Positions 17,676 through 26,433 are shown, numbered from the stretch's first letter. The stretch: 64,000 nt of DNA from Anaerolineae bacterium (GCA_021324435.1 JAJPIZ010000033.1:22891-86890), one strand, 5' to 3'. Notes: generated by a model from the letters alone, not told the origin. Numbers and translations are program-made.

Positions 17676-19304
17676 TTATCGCGCTTCGCCCTCCGGCGCG
17701 GCGTAGCGGACCAGATACACTCCGCTTTTTTGTTCGGCGAAATAACTGAAAGGCGTGACAATGGTTACCCACGTGTGACCCGGTTTGAGGGCGGCGGGCG
17801 AACCGTCTGCATTTGTAAATTTGATTGGCCGCTCAAAGCCGGTCTTCTTTTCGTATTCGCCCGAGAGCGTGTTCCATCGAATCGGATACACCTTTCCGTC
17901 GCGGAAAAGATAAGCATACCCCGCTTCGCCTTGATCGAGTTTGATGTCTAAATTGGTCGGCGAGACGACTTCTTCATCCGCCATCAGCACAATGACGTTT
18001 TCAAAATGAAGTTGTCGTCCGGTCAGGCGATCCACTTCCAAATGCAAAACGCCGGGGTGAAATTTATCGGCGTCATCCACCGAACGAAGCCAGGCTTGAT
18101 ACAGCGGATCGTACGTCCAGCCGGATTGATTCAAACTTGCAAAGAAGACGTTGATTTGCGAGGCAGGCAATCCGCCCGCGGGCGCTTCATCAGAAAAAAG
18201 ATTACTCGTGTAATTGAACGGCTTCTCTGCGGTGCGGCGCATGTTGTCTTCCGCGATGGCCTTCATGCGATCAATATCGAACATCATCCCGCCGCCGGAT
18301 ACTTCGTGCGCGACGAAAGAACAATGCGGAATTTTTGCCAGCACTTCTTCCGATGCAAACGCGTAGACCAGACAACTGTCGTGGAAGAGATTTGCCAAAT
18401 ATCCATACAGCAGACGACCTGAACGCACCGGACCAACCTGCGGCCTGGGATCATGTTTGGGATCGGGCGTCGGCGCGGCGAACGCATCGTTCGGGACCAT
18501 TCCAGCGTCCACCGATAAATTATCTTTTTCCACGCGGGCGGCTGGACTCTTTCCGTCCAACGGATCGGCGTCGCTATCGTGATCTTCATCCCCGACATTT
18601 GCTTGCGTGAAATCCAAATATTCCGGTCGGACGAATTCAACGATGTATTTCTGTCCGTCTTCGACGTTGAATCCATAATAGCCATTGGAGTCGGTCGTGG
18701 TTTTATCAACTAAATTTCCAGCCGCATCATACAAATTGACGCAGATGCCGCCGATGCCCGGCTCATCAATGTCTTGAATCCCGTTTTTGTTTTTGTCCAG
18801 CCAGACTCGGTTGCCGAGGATAACTCCTGTTTGCTGAAAGACTCCTTTGCGAATCTCACAATCGCCCGTGATCGGAATCTCCGGCGCGGGCCATTGGCCG
18901 TAGAACGCGGCCAGAAAACGCGACTGGCCCTCCGTGATGGAGAACTCGAACACGAACGGCGCGAACGAAAGTCCCGCCTGCTGACGCGCCGTGGCGGGGA
19001 AATGCGAGATCGAAACAAGCATGGCTGGAATTTTCAACAGCGATGGATCGCTCACAGGCTGACCGGTCAGCGGGTTGATGCCCCCGGGAAAGTCCGTTTT
19101 ATCGGGACCGTAGACGGCCAACGTCGAGGTGGGTTGCGGAGTGGGAGTGAAAGCAGGCAGGGTTGGCGTCGCCGTGCTTGAGTCTATTTTCGGATCATCA
19201 TTGCTTTCTTGCAGTGGATGAGTCTGCGAAGACGGCGCGCAGGCGTTGAGTAAAACTGCAATGCTCGTGATAAGAATCAAAAGAATAAACTTGCTGTATT
19301 TCAT
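17676..19304 (-). CDS. DUF3048 lipoprotein with an inserted SdrD-B-like domain (paralog 2)
   Basis: This 542-aa paralog has the same architecture as the gene just downstream: a signal with lipobox LLNAC (Cys22), a Pro/Thr linker, DUF3048 part 1 (NPLTGQPVSDPSLLKIP, LSFAPFVFEFSITEG), an SdrD-B-like insert (GNRVWLDKNKNGIQD, TTTDSNGYYGFNV) and DUF3048 part 2 from VGPVRSGRLLYGYL. The two proteins align from end to end, so they arose by tandem duplication after the insert was acquired. A GGAG site precedes the ATG. A MITE copy lies 35 bp upstream, in the likely promoter region. Confidence 0.85.
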   Translation of the reverse strand: MKYSKFILLILITSIAVLLNACAPSSQTHPLQESNDDPKIDSSTATPTLPAFTPTPQPTSTLAVYGPDKTDFPGGINPLTGQPVSDPSLLKIPAMLVSISHFPATARQQAGLSFAPFVFEFSITEGQSRFLAAFYGQWPAPEIPITGDCEIRKGVFQQTGVILGNRVWLDKNKNGIQDIDEPGIGGICVNLYDAAGNLVDKTTTDSNGYYGFNVEDGQKYIVEFVRPEYLDFTQANVGDEDHDSDADPLDGKSPAARVEKDNLSVDAGMVPNDAFAAPTPDPKHDPRPQVGPVRSGRLLYGYLANLFHDSCLVYAFASEEVLAKIPHCSFVAHEVSGGGMMFDIDRMKAIAEDNMRRTAEKPFNYTSNLFSDEAPAGGLPASQINVFFASLNQSGWTYDPLYQAWLRSVDDADKFHPGVLHLEVDRLTGRQLHFENVIVLMADEEVVSPTNLDIKLDQGEAGYAYLFRDGKVYPIRWNTLSGEYEKKTGFERPIKFTNADGSPAALKPGHTWVTIVTPFSYFAEQKSGVYLVRYAAPEGEAR

Positions 19305-19338
19305 AAAATCTCCGCGGTCAATCTTTTCTTGATCTTAT

Positions 19339-19475
19339 GGTCTGTATGCAAATTCGTCTCATGTCATTCTGAGCGACCAACGGGAGCGAAGAATCTTGTT
19401 TTTTTCGTTCAAAATTTGAGATTCTTCGTCACTTCGCTCCTCAGAATGACACATGAAATTGATTTTGCATATACA
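19339..19475. mobile_element. MITE-like palindromic element, copy 1
   Basis: The ~137-bp element is bounded by TGTATGCAAA and TTTTGCATATACA, with long inner inverted arms (TCATTCTGAG, GAGCGAAGAATCT and their complements). A second copy at 63866-64000 is nearly identical, differing at three bases and a two-base indel. No ORF is present. Confidence 0.85.
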
Positions 19476-19515
19476 TTCTAGTATATCTATTTCCCCCGGA
19501 GCCTTGCACATGCTT

Positions 19516-19995
19516 TCAATTCTGGAAACCATCCCTCAAGCGTTTCCACGTATCTTCAAGCGCTTCCGGCAGTACGCGCGTCTCGGCCAGCGATGACATA
19601 AAGTTGGTGTCGCCCACCCAGCGCGGCACCACATGAATGTGCACATGTTCCTTCACGCCCGCGCCCGCCGCCTCGCCGATGTTCACGCCGATGTTGAAAG
19701 CCTGCGTTTTGTAGATGTTGCGCAAAACACGAGTGGCAAGTGACGTTAACTCCATCATCTCTGCGCGTGTGGGCGCGTCGAGTTCGTCGAGATTGGGCTT
19801 GTGAATGAAGGGAACGATCATCACGTGTCCGCTGGTGTATGGATAGCGATTCAGAATTACATAGGCCAGCTTGCCGCGATGAATGATCAAATTCTCGGGC
19901 CCATCCTTTTGAGTCTGCAAATTGCAGAATATGCAACCGTCTTCTTTGGAATTTTCGATGTACGTCATACGCCAGGGCGACCAAAGACGCTTCAT
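19516..19995 (-). CDS. HIT-family nucleotide hydrolase or phosphorylase
   Basis: This 159-aa protein has the histidine triad HVHIHVVPRW, the substrate-site region GVNIGEAAGAGVKEH, a CIFC zinc-type pair and the N-terminal RLWSPWRM typical of the bacterial branch related to Ap4A phosphorylases. It likely acts on dinucleoside polyphosphates or nucleoside adducts in the cytoplasm. A TAGAAT hexamer lies six bases before the ATG and no Shine-Dalgarno sequence is visible. It is divergent from xseA across about 108 bp. Confidence 0.92.
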   Translation of the reverse strand: MKRLWSPWRMTYIENSKEDGCIFCNLQTQKDGPENLIIHRGKLAYVILNRYPYTSGHVMIVPFIHKPNLDELDAPTRAEMMELTSLATRVLRNIYKTQAFNIGVNIGEAAGAGVKEHVHIHVVPRWVGDTNFMSSLAETRVLPEALEDTWKRLRDGFQN

Positions 19996-20103
19996 GGGCG
20001 AATTCTAGCAGAGAAGCATGAATCAGTCTAACAAATCTATCACCGGATATTAACCTGTCAGACAGGCTTGTAATACTGGTCATCTTCGAGTATCCTCATT
20101 TCG

Positions 20104-21324
20104 ATGCAACCCTCGCTGTTCGCCTCCGTCCAGTGGACGGTCTCCTCGCTCACGAAACACATCCGCGACCTGCTCGAGTCGGACGCGGAACTTCAGGATG
20201 TGTGGGTGGAGGGCGAAATCTCGAATCTATCGCGCCCCGCGTCCGGCCACATTTATTTCACGCTAAAAGATGTGGGCGCGTCGTTGAAATGTGTGATGTG
20301 GAAAATGACTGCGGCGCGTTTAACTCTGAGATTGCAGGACGGGATGGCCGTCGCGGTGCATGGCAAGATCGGCGTCTATGAAGTCAGCGGGCAATATCAA
20401 CTCTACGCCGATCAAATCAGACCGGTGGGCGAGGGCGCGTTATATCAAGAGTTTCTTCGTCTGAAGGCTTTGCTCGAAGCCGAGGGACTCTTCGATGCCG
20501 AACGCAAACGTCCCATCCCGGAACTTCCAAAACGAATCGGCATCGTCACCTCCGCCACCGGCGCGGCGATCCGCGATATGCTCTCCGCGATTCGACGGCG
20601 CTTGCCGATCGTGGAAGTAATCCTCGCGCCCGCGTCCGTTCAAGGCGACGACGCGCCGCTGAAGTTAATCGAAGCAATTGCGTCGCTGAATCGTCTCAAG
20701 CCTCCGCCGGATGTGATTCTTCTGGCGCGCGGCGGCGGTTCGATTGAAGATTTATGGGCCTTCAATGATGAACGCGTCGTACGCGCCGTGGCCGCGTCCG
20801 AAGCCCCAATCATCTGCGGGGTGGGCCACGAGACGGATTTCACGCTGTCGGATTTCGCCGCCGATTTGCGCGCGCCGACTCCCACCGCCGCGGCGGAACT
20901 AGCAACGCCCATCACCGTCATTGAACTCAAAGAAAATCTATCCACTCTCGACTCACAACTAACAACTACATTGCTTGATCTTTTACGACAACAGAACAAT
21001 TCTCTTTCATCTTTGCGCGATGGATTGCGTTTCTTCTCTCCCGCGCGTCGCATTGCATCGAACCGTCAGCGATTGGACGACCTTGCGCGCAGGGCCGATG
21101 CGGGACAGGCTCATCGTCTCGCGCTCGAAACGAGTCGGCTCACCGGGCTGGATAAACGCCTCGAGGCGCTGAGTCCGCTGAAAGTCCTGGGGAGAGGCTA
21201 CGCGGTGGTCACGCGTCAGAAAGACGGTGTACTCGTCCACAAAGTCGCGCAAGCCAGAGATGGAATCCGCGTGCGCGTCTCGGATGGCGAGTTCGATGCT
21301 GAAGTCGTAAATCGTAAATCGTAA
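20104..21324 (+). CDS. xseA: Exodeoxyribonuclease VII large subunit
   Basis: It is the catalytic subunit of the single-strand DNA exonuclease XseAB, which degrades ssDNA in mismatch repair. The 406-aa protein has the N-terminal OB fold (DVWVEGEISNLSRPASGHIYFTLKD), the nuclease core (LPKRIGIVTSATGAAIRDM, LLARGGGSIEDLWAFNDE, GVGHETDFTLSDFAADLRAPTPTAAAE split over a short gap), and a coiled C-terminus. It is the first gene of xseA-xseB-DUF212. The stop codon lies inside a short GTAAATC tandem repeat (21306-21328). Confidence 0.95.
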   Translation: MQPSLFASVQWTVSSLTKHIRDLLESDAELQDVWVEGEISNLSRPASGHIYFTLKDVGASLKCVMWKMTAARLTLRLQDGMAVAVHGKIGVYEVSGQYQLYADQIRPVGEGALYQEFLRLKALLEAEGLFDAERKRPIPELPKRIGIVTSATGAAIRDMLSAIRRRLPIVEVILAPASVQGDDAPLKLIEAIASLNRLKPPPDVILLARGGGSIEDLWAFNDERVVRAVAASEAPIICGVGHETDFTLSDFAADLRAPTPTAAAELATPITVIELKENLSTLDSQLTTTLLDLLRQQNNSLSSLRDGLRFFSPARRIASNRQRLDDLARRADAGQAHRLALETSRLTGLDKRLEALSPLKVLGRGYAVVTRQKDGVLVHKVAQARDGIRVRVSDGEFDAEVVNRKS

Positions 21325-21328
21325 ATCG
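21306..21328. repeat. Three tandem GTAAATC units
   Basis: GTAAATC is repeated three times across the xseA stop codon. It is a minor microsatellite-like tract that could shift the C-terminal end of XseA by slippage. Confidence 0.6.
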
Positions 21329-21340
21329 CATGGAGTTATT

Positions 21341-21580
21341 ATGCCAAAATCATCCCCCTCTAAACCCGTTGATGAATTAACCTATGAGGCCGCCTTCGCC
21401 GAACTCGAAACAATTGTGGCCGCGCTGGAGAGCGAACAAAAATCATTGGATGAATCCATGGCGCTGTACGAACGCGGTCAGGCGCTGGTGAAACGTTGCA
21501 GTGAATTGCTCGATCAGGCCGAATTGAAAGTCAAACAATTGTCGGGGAATGAGCTGGCCGATTTCGAGGAGGCAGAATGA
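21341..21580 (+). CDS. xseB: Exodeoxyribonuclease VII small subunit
   Basis: This 79-aa helical protein completes XseAB. It shows the family pattern LTYEAAFAELETIVAALES, LDESMALYERGQALVKRC and LDQAELKVKQL. It follows xseA by 16 bp and its stop overlaps the next start by four bases, which fits translational coupling in one operon. Confidence 0.95.
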   Translation: MPKSSPSKPVDELTYEAAFAELETIVAALESEQKSLDESMALYERGQALVKRCSELLDQAELKVKQLSGNELADFEEAE

Positions 21581-22029
21581 ATTTGATCGGTCTTCTCGAA
21601 AATCGTGTGCTCATCATTGCGATGGTTGCATGGTCCATCGCGCAGGGCTTGAAAGTGCCGATGGAATATCTGCGTTCGCGCAAATGGAATTGGGCCATGG
21701 CGCTGGCGGCGGGCGGAATGCCGAGCTCGCATTCGGCGTTGATCGTCGGCGCGACGCAGGCGATTGGTTTGTATCAAGGCTTCGATAGTCCGCTGTTTGC
21801 GTTGGGCGTCGCGGTCACGATGATCGTCACGTACGACGCGGCAGGCGTGCGCCGTCAGGCGGGCAAACACGCGGAACGCATCAACATGTTGTTCGATGAA
21901 TTGATGCACGGTCAGATGCCCGACGAAAAGGAATTGCGCGAGGTGCTGGGCCACACGCCGCTGGAAGTGACCGGCGGGATTCTGCTCGGCATCGTTGTTG
22001 CGATTGTGATGTGGTTGATGTGGAAGTGA
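21577..22029 (+). CDS. Divergent PAP2 (DUF212) membrane protein
   Basis: This 150-aa membrane protein matches the divergent PAP2 family, related to acid phosphatases of lipid pyrophosphates. Motifs are IAQGLKVPMEYL, AGGMPSSHSALIVGA (the PSSHS core) and VTYDAAGVRRQAGKHA. It has about four membrane segments. Overlap with xseB by four bases places it in the xseAB transcript, although no functional link is evident. Its substrate is unknown; lipid pyrophosphate recycling is possible. Confidence 0.92.
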   Translation: MNLIGLLENRVLIIAMVAWSIAQGLKVPMEYLRSRKWNWAMALAAGGMPSSHSALIVGATQAIGLYQGFDSPLFALGVAVTMIVTYDAAGVRRQAGKHAERINMLFDELMHGQMPDEKELREVLGHTPLEVTGGILLGIVVAIVMWLMWK

Positions 22030-22095
22030 GTGGGGGACAGAAGGTAGAGAAGATTTTTGTAGGCGCTTCCTTCGGGACCTAAAACGGCTCGCCGT

Positions 22096-23691
22096 TTAAC
22101 CGGTTCGTTTCAATCTGTGATTGATTCCATTCATCACGGCGGCGAGTTCAGGAACGCGCAGAATAAACATCATCACCGCGTAAGCGATTCCACCTGCAAC
22201 GATTCCAACGGGGACAAGGATCCAAATTGAGGCAGACGCCAAAAATTTCAATAAGCCGAATAGTATGATGCTCATCACGAAAGCCGCAAGCGCAGATTGG
22301 AAAAATCCGCTGGCGATTTGTGCGCCGTTGATGCCTTTTAGTCGGCGGCGCATCAGAATGAACAGGCCGGTCATTTCGAGCGCGGTGGCTAATGAGTTGG
22401 CGAATGCCAGTCCGCCGTGAGGCATCCAGCCAAGTTTGGAGAATAAAGCCGCGAAGACAAAACTAAAAACGATGTTTAACAGCATGGCAATGGTTGTGAT
22501 CGTCACCGGGGTTTTTGTGTCGTGCAGGGCGTAAAATGCGCGCACTAAAATTTCGACCATCGAGTGACCGATCAAACCGACGGCATACCAAAGCAAAGCC
22601 CATGCAACCATTTCGGTCGAAGTCGTTGTGAAATTTCCATGCTGGAAAAACAATTCAACGATTTGCCGGCGAAGAAGAATCAATCCCATCATGGCGGGAA
22701 AGGCCAGCAATAAAACGCCGCGCAGAGTGGATGCCAATGATGCGCGCATCTCATTGACTTCGCCGCGCGCAACCTGCGCCGAGAATGTCGGCAGAGCGGC
22801 GATGGCGATGGCTTGCGCGATGACCACCTGCGGCATGGTCATGACCATGAAAGCCACGTTGATGGAAGTTAAACTTCCAGCGGCAAGGCTGGTGGCAATG
22901 ACCGCGTTGATCACGAAATTGATCCTTACTACTGCCACGCCGATGATGCGCGGCGCCATCAGCTGTCCGACTTCGCGAACCGACGGATCGTTCAATCCGA
23001 GCGAAGCAAAATATTTTTTGAACGGCAGTTTGAAAAGATTGGGCAGTTGAATGCAAAGATGTCCTACCGCGCCGAGCACCGCGCCCCATGCCAGGCCAAA
23101 AATTCCAAATTTGGGCGCGAGAAAAATGACGCCAGTGATCATACCGATCCAATACATGGTCGGCGCGAGGGCGGGTAGCCAGAATTTTTGATGTGTGTTG
23201 AGAATGCCCATCAAGAGTCCGCTCACGCCAAAGATGGCGGGCGTCAGCAATAAAATTCTCAGCAGGGAAACGGTCAAAGATTCGAGCGCCGGGTCGAGGT
23301 CCGGGCTGAGCGAATATAAAATGTTGCGAACAAAAAATGGAGCATAGATGGCTGTCACGCCGCTGAAGATTGTCAGAATCAACGTCACAAGATTCGCGAT
23401 GGACGATGCAAGTTTCCACGCGCCATGATGATCTGCTTTGGTCAGAAAATCCGTGAACGTTGGAATAAAAGCAGACGCCAGCGCGCCGCCCGCCACAAGG
23501 TAAAACAATAAATCGGGGATTGTGGAGGCCGCGTTGTATGCGTCCATTTCGGGACTGGTGCCGAAGACGCGCAGAATCAAAATTTGCCGCACAAGACCGA
23601 CCACGTTGCTCAAGACAAATGCAACCATGACTGTCCCGGCGGCGCGCGCGATCTGGCGATTCGCAGAAGATGTTGTTTCGATTTCGCTCAT
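22096..23691 (-). CDS. murJ: Lipid II flippase
   Basis: It moves the peptidoglycan precursor lipid II across the inner membrane. The 531-aa protein has about 14 membrane segments. Family motifs include AFVLSNVVGLVRQILILRVFG near the start (shown here over a gap), ALASAFIPTFTDFL, and APRIIGVAVVRINFVIN. It stands alone on the minus strand. A TATAAT hexamer lies at 23704-23709, about 12 bases upstream of the ATG, in the 67-bp gap shared with the divergent phospholipase-D gene. Confidence 0.93.
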   Translation of the reverse strand: MSEIETTSSANRQIARAAGTVMVAFVLSNVVGLVRQILILRVFGTSPEMDAYNAASTIPDLLFYLVAGGALASAFIPTFTDFLTKADHHGAWKLASSIANLVTLILTIFSGVTAIYAPFFVRNILYSLSPDLDPALESLTVSLLRILLLTPAIFGVSGLLMGILNTHQKFWLPALAPTMYWIGMITGVIFLAPKFGIFGLAWGAVLGAVGHLCIQLPNLFKLPFKKYFASLGLNDPSVREVGQLMAPRIIGVAVVRINFVINAVIATSLAAGSLTSINVAFMVMTMPQVVIAQAIAIAALPTFSAQVARGEVNEMRASLASTLRGVLLLAFPAMMGLILLRRQIVELFFQHGNFTTTSTEMVAWALLWYAVGLIGHSMVEILVRAFYALHDTKTPVTITTIAMLLNIVFSFVFAALFSKLGWMPHGGLAFANSLATALEMTGLFILMRRRLKGINGAQIASGFFQSALAAFVMSIILFGLLKFLASASIWILVPVGIVAGGIAYAVMMFILRVPELAAVMNGINHRLKRTG

Positions 23692-23758
23692 GGGGATGCG
23701 CGCATTATATCATCCGCTATATAGAACATTAATGCTATAATGCCGCCAAGGAGTTTAC

Positions 23759-24904
23759 ATGAAAAAATTCTTGCCTCTCCTCTTTGCCATCTTCATTTTG
23801 ATTGTTGCTTGTGAACCTTTAACGACCCCATCCGCGCCGCTGACCGTTGAACCGGCCACGGTCACTCCGGCGGATGTAACTGTAACGGTCACACCGACGA
23901 ACAATGTTGTTGTTTTGTCAGATGTATCATTGCCCGCCGCTTACGGAGTCACGAGTTCATGGTTTGACTTGTATTTTACGAATCCGCTGAGTGCGGTTGC
24001 TTCTCAGAAAACGGGCGGGCCGGATGGTCCGGTGGTGGACGCGATTGATTCGGCGCGGCTCTCGGTGGATGCCGCGATCTATAGTTTGAGTCTGGATAGC
24101 ATCCGCGACGCGTTGATCCGCGCACATCAACGCGGAGTACAAGTGCGAGTGGTGATGGAGAGCGACAACATGGATCGCTCCGACCCGCAGGCGTTGAAGG
24201 ACGCGGGCATTCCACTGCTGGGCGATCGCCGCGAAGGATTGATGCACGACAAGTTTATCGTGATTGACCAATCTGAAGCGTGGACCGGCTCGATGAACTT
24301 CACGGATTCAGGCGCCTACAAGGATAACAACAACCTGATGCTCATCCGCTCGACGAAAGTAGCGGACGATTATGAGACCGAATTCAACGAAATGTTTGTA
24401 GACGATAAATTCGGCTCGAACGTTGTCCCGGCTACGCCGAATCCGCATGTGACGGTCAACGGCACGGCGCTCGATATTTATTTTTCACCCGATGACCATG
24501 TTCAGACGGCATTGCTTAACCTGCTGAACAATGCGCAGTCCAGCATTTATTTTCTCGCGTATTCGTTCACCGCGGATCCGCTTGGAGAGGTGATCCGTCA
24601 GAAAGCCGCGGCGGGACTCAAAGTGGCCGGCGTGATGGAGGCCGACCAGGTGAAATCCAATATTGGGACTGAATATGATACGTTCCGTGCCGCGGGATTG
24701 GATGTTCATCTGGATGGGAATCCCGGTCAGATGCATCACAAAGTCATGATCATTGACGGTCAGATCGTGGTGATGGGCTCCTATAATTTCACTGCCAGCG
24801 CTGAGAACACCAATGACGAGAATGTGATTGTGATCCATAACGCGGATATTGCCGCGCAGTATATGGCAGAGTTTCAGCGGGTCTATTCCGTTGCGCAACC
24901 TTAG
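23759..24904 (+). CDS. Phospholipase-D-like lipoprotein
   Basis: This 381-aa lipoprotein (lipobox IVAC, Cys18) has two PLD half-sites: HDKFIVIDQSEAWTGSMNFT near residue 162 and HHKVMIIDGQIVVMGSYNFT near 325, each with the HxK(x4)D core and the downstream Ser/Asn. Both halves are intact, so it should be an active phosphodiesterase outside the cytoplasmic membrane, acting on lipid or nucleic acid; the substrate is not known. TATAAT at 23736-23741 and AAGGAG before the ATG mark its promoter region and ribosome-binding site. A terminator follows. Confidence 0.9.
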   Translation: MKKFLPLLFAIFILIVACEPLTTPSAPLTVEPATVTPADVTVTVTPTNNVVVLSDVSLPAAYGVTSSWFDLYFTNPLSAVASQKTGGPDGPVVDAIDSARLSVDAAIYSLSLDSIRDALIRAHQRGVQVRVVMESDNMDRSDPQALKDAGIPLLGDRREGLMHDKFIVIDQSEAWTGSMNFTDSGAYKDNNNLMLIRSTKVADDYETEFNEMFVDDKFGSNVVPATPNPHVTVNGTALDIYFSPDDHVQTALLNLLNNAQSSIYFLAYSFTADPLGEVIRQKAAAGLKVAGVMEADQVKSNIGTEYDTFRAAGLDVHLDGNPGQMHHKVMIIDGQIVVMGSYNFTASAENTNDENVIVIHNADIAAQYMAEFQRVYSVAQP

Positions 24905-24922
24905 ATTTGACTTGAGTCTTGC

Positions 24923-24956
24923 GCCTCTCCCTTGCAAACGGGAGAGGCATTTTTTG
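24923..24956 (+). terminator. Intrinsic terminator after the phospholipase-D gene
   Basis: Stem GCCTCTCCC with GGGAGAGGC around an 8-nt loop, followed by ATTTTTTG. Confidence 0.88.
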
Positions 24957-24967
24957 TTTTTCACCCA

Positions 24968-24991
24968 TAACTTTTGGAAACGGCCTGCGAC
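24968..24991 (+). promoter_or_regulatory. Candidate ECF-type promoter of the DUF5666 lipoprotein
   Basis: TAAC (24968-24971), 15 bp, and GCGAC (24987-24991) occur upstream of this gene with exactly the same spacing as upstream of the acidic secreted protein (25784-25807). The pattern resembles ECF -35 and -10 elements, and an ECF sigma gene lies 1.5 kb downstream. Confidence 0.5.
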
Positions 24992-25037
24992 TATGTAGAT
25001 GTAATTCAAACCGATCCAAAACCAAACGGAGGCAAGT

Positions 25038-25751
25038 GTGAAAAACTCAAGTCGTATGTTTTTATTGGCTGTGATCCTGCTCGCCGCGCTGACAATGAGC
25101 GCATGCGGCGGAGCGGCTCCCGCTGAGCAGGCTTCAAAGGCCCCCCACGTTTTTTCGGACATTGTTTTTACCGGTCCGATTGAGGCTATTAATGGCAATC
25201 AGTGGACAATCAACGGCCAGACCATCACGGTGGACCCGTCGGTGGTGCACGGAACATTCAACGTTGGCGATACGGTGACTGTCGAAGCGAATGTCGCGGC
25301 CGATGGCTCTGTGACCGTCAAAAGCGTGGACGCTCCCGAGGCTGTGTCCACTGAAACGCCCGAGGCTGAGACTCAATCCCCGGATGTAACAGAGACGCCC
25401 GATGTCACAGAAACCCCGGACGCCTCGCAACACGGGGAGGCCGTTGGTGTCGTGACTGCGATGGACGCGTCCACGATCACAGTGGATGGAGTGGTCTACA
25501 ACCTGGCTGATTTCACCGAGATCAAAGGCACGGTCAATGTTGGTGATACGGTCAAGATCGAATTCGTCACCAATGCTGATGGAACACTGACGGTAACCGA
25601 AGTTAAATCATCCTCCAGCGTCGGCTCGAATGACAATGGCAATTCGAACGAGGATAATCAAAACGGCAACAGCAACGAGAACAACAATGAGAGCGATGAT
25701 GACGGTGGTAACAGCAATAGCAACGGGAATGGCAACGATAGCGGCGGCTAG
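25038..25751 (+). CDS. DUF5666 lipoprotein
   Basis: This 237-aa lipoprotein starts at a GTG behind CGGAGG; the lipobox is MSAC with Cys23. It has two DUF5666-like beta domains (about 42-95 and 143-195), each with the pattern WTINGQTITVD or ITVDGVVYNLAD followed by NVGDTVKIEF. A Thr/Glu/Pro linker joins them, and a Asn/Gly/Ser/Asp-rich tail ends the protein. DUF5666 also occurs in the membrane protein encoded with the nearby ECF sigma factor, which suggests a shared envelope-stress or adhesion role. The role is inference. Confidence 0.8.
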   Translation: MKNSSRMFLLAVILLAALTMSACGGAAPAEQASKAPHVFSDIVFTGPIEAINGNQWTINGQTITVDPSVVHGTFNVGDTVTVEANVAADGSVTVKSVDAPEAVSTETPEAETQSPDVTETPDVTETPDASQHGEAVGVVTAMDASTITVDGVVYNLADFTEIKGTVNVGDTVKIEFVTNADGTLTVTEVKSSSSVGSNDNGNSNEDNQNGNSNENNNESDDDGGNSNSNGNGNDSGG

Positions 25752-25783
25752 TTAGTCTTAAGCACGGCTCAAAGCGAGACCCG

Positions 25784-25807
25784 TAACATTTCTCTGCCTC
25801 CAGCGAC
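25784..25807 (+). promoter_or_regulatory. Candidate ECF-type promoter of the acidic secreted protein
   Basis: TAAC, 15 bp, GCGAC, as upstream of the DUF5666 gene. A start site about ten bases after GCGAC would exclude the left arm of the inverted repeat at 25791-25840 from the mRNA. Confidence 0.45.
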
Positions 25808-25840
25808 GATTAATATAACTCTTAATGTTGGAGGCAGAGA
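25791..25840 (+). promoter_or_regulatory. Inverted repeat covering the ribosome-binding site
   Basis: Perfect 12-bp arms (25791-25802 and 25829-25840) enclose 26 bases. The right arm contains the GGAGG site and touches the ATG at 25840. In any RNA started upstream of 25791 the hairpin would hide the site; RNA started at the candidate promoter would leave it free. Confidence 0.7.
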
Positions 25841-26361
25841 TGAACAAACCAATCCGTTTATCCATATTCGCTGTGCTTATACTGGTCGGCATGGCGTTCA
25901 GCGCCTACGGAGTGGCGCTTGCCGCCCCAAATTTGCACTTGAGCAATTTGCTTACCAGTTTGAGTTTGGACCAGGCCGCATCCACCACAACGGCCGTTTC
26001 CACAGAGACGCCGGTTGTCACCGAGAGCACGGAAGTTGATGAGACCGAAACTCCTGAAGCCACGGAAACACCTGATGTCGAAGATGACAACGACGACGAT
26101 GAAAGCATTTGCGCTACATCCACGGCGGGAACTCCATCCGCAACATTATCGGGTTGCGTCGGCGGCGCCAGTGATGACGTAAATGAAGACCAAAATGACG
26201 ATGATCAAGGCAACTGCCTGACCACACCGCTGGCAGGGACTCCGGTCCCCGGTTCGATGAGTTGCGGAAGCATCGAGGATGATCATAACAATCATTCCGG
26301 CACGGGTAGCAATTCTGGTTCCGGATCAGACGGCGAGGATGATGACGGCGGCGATGATTAA
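25840..26361 (+). CDS. Secreted acidic low-complexity protein
   Basis: This 173-aa protein starts at the ATG at 25840, behind GGAGG; an in-frame ATG at 25825 lies upstream of that site and is less likely. A signal peptide (about 1-29, ending ALAAP) precedes a Thr/Glu/Pro-rich stretch and an Asp-rich region with four to five cysteines (ICATSTAGTP, LSGCVGG, GNCLTTPLAGTP, MSCGS). The repeated ATSTAGTP and TTPLAGTP motifs suggest an internal duplication. I know no matching family. The composition would suit calcium binding or a wall-associated spacer. It lies between the DUF5666 lipoprotein and the ECF sigma gene. Confidence 0.65.
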   Translation: MNKPIRLSIFAVLILVGMAFSAYGVALAAPNLHLSNLLTSLSLDQAASTTTAVSTETPVVTESTEVDETETPEATETPDVEDDNDDDESICATSTAGTPSATLSGCVGGASDDVNEDQNDDDQGNCLTTPLAGTPVPGSMSCGSIEDDHNNHSGTGSNSGSGSDGEDDDGGDD

Positions 26362-26405
26362 CAAGCAAGTTAAGATAACCACCGCGCTTCAACGATGAAG
26401 TCAAT

Positions 26406-26433
26406 CCCCGCAGATGAAATTTCATCTGCGGGG
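26406..26433. promoter_or_regulatory. Perfect 28-bp palindrome upstream of the ECF sigma gene
   Basis: CCCCGCAGATGAAA (26406-26419) is followed directly by its complement. There is no T-tract; AGGATGATATACT follows, with a -10-like TATACT at 26441. It may be an operator for the sigma operon or a terminator for the gene before it. Confidence 0.6.
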
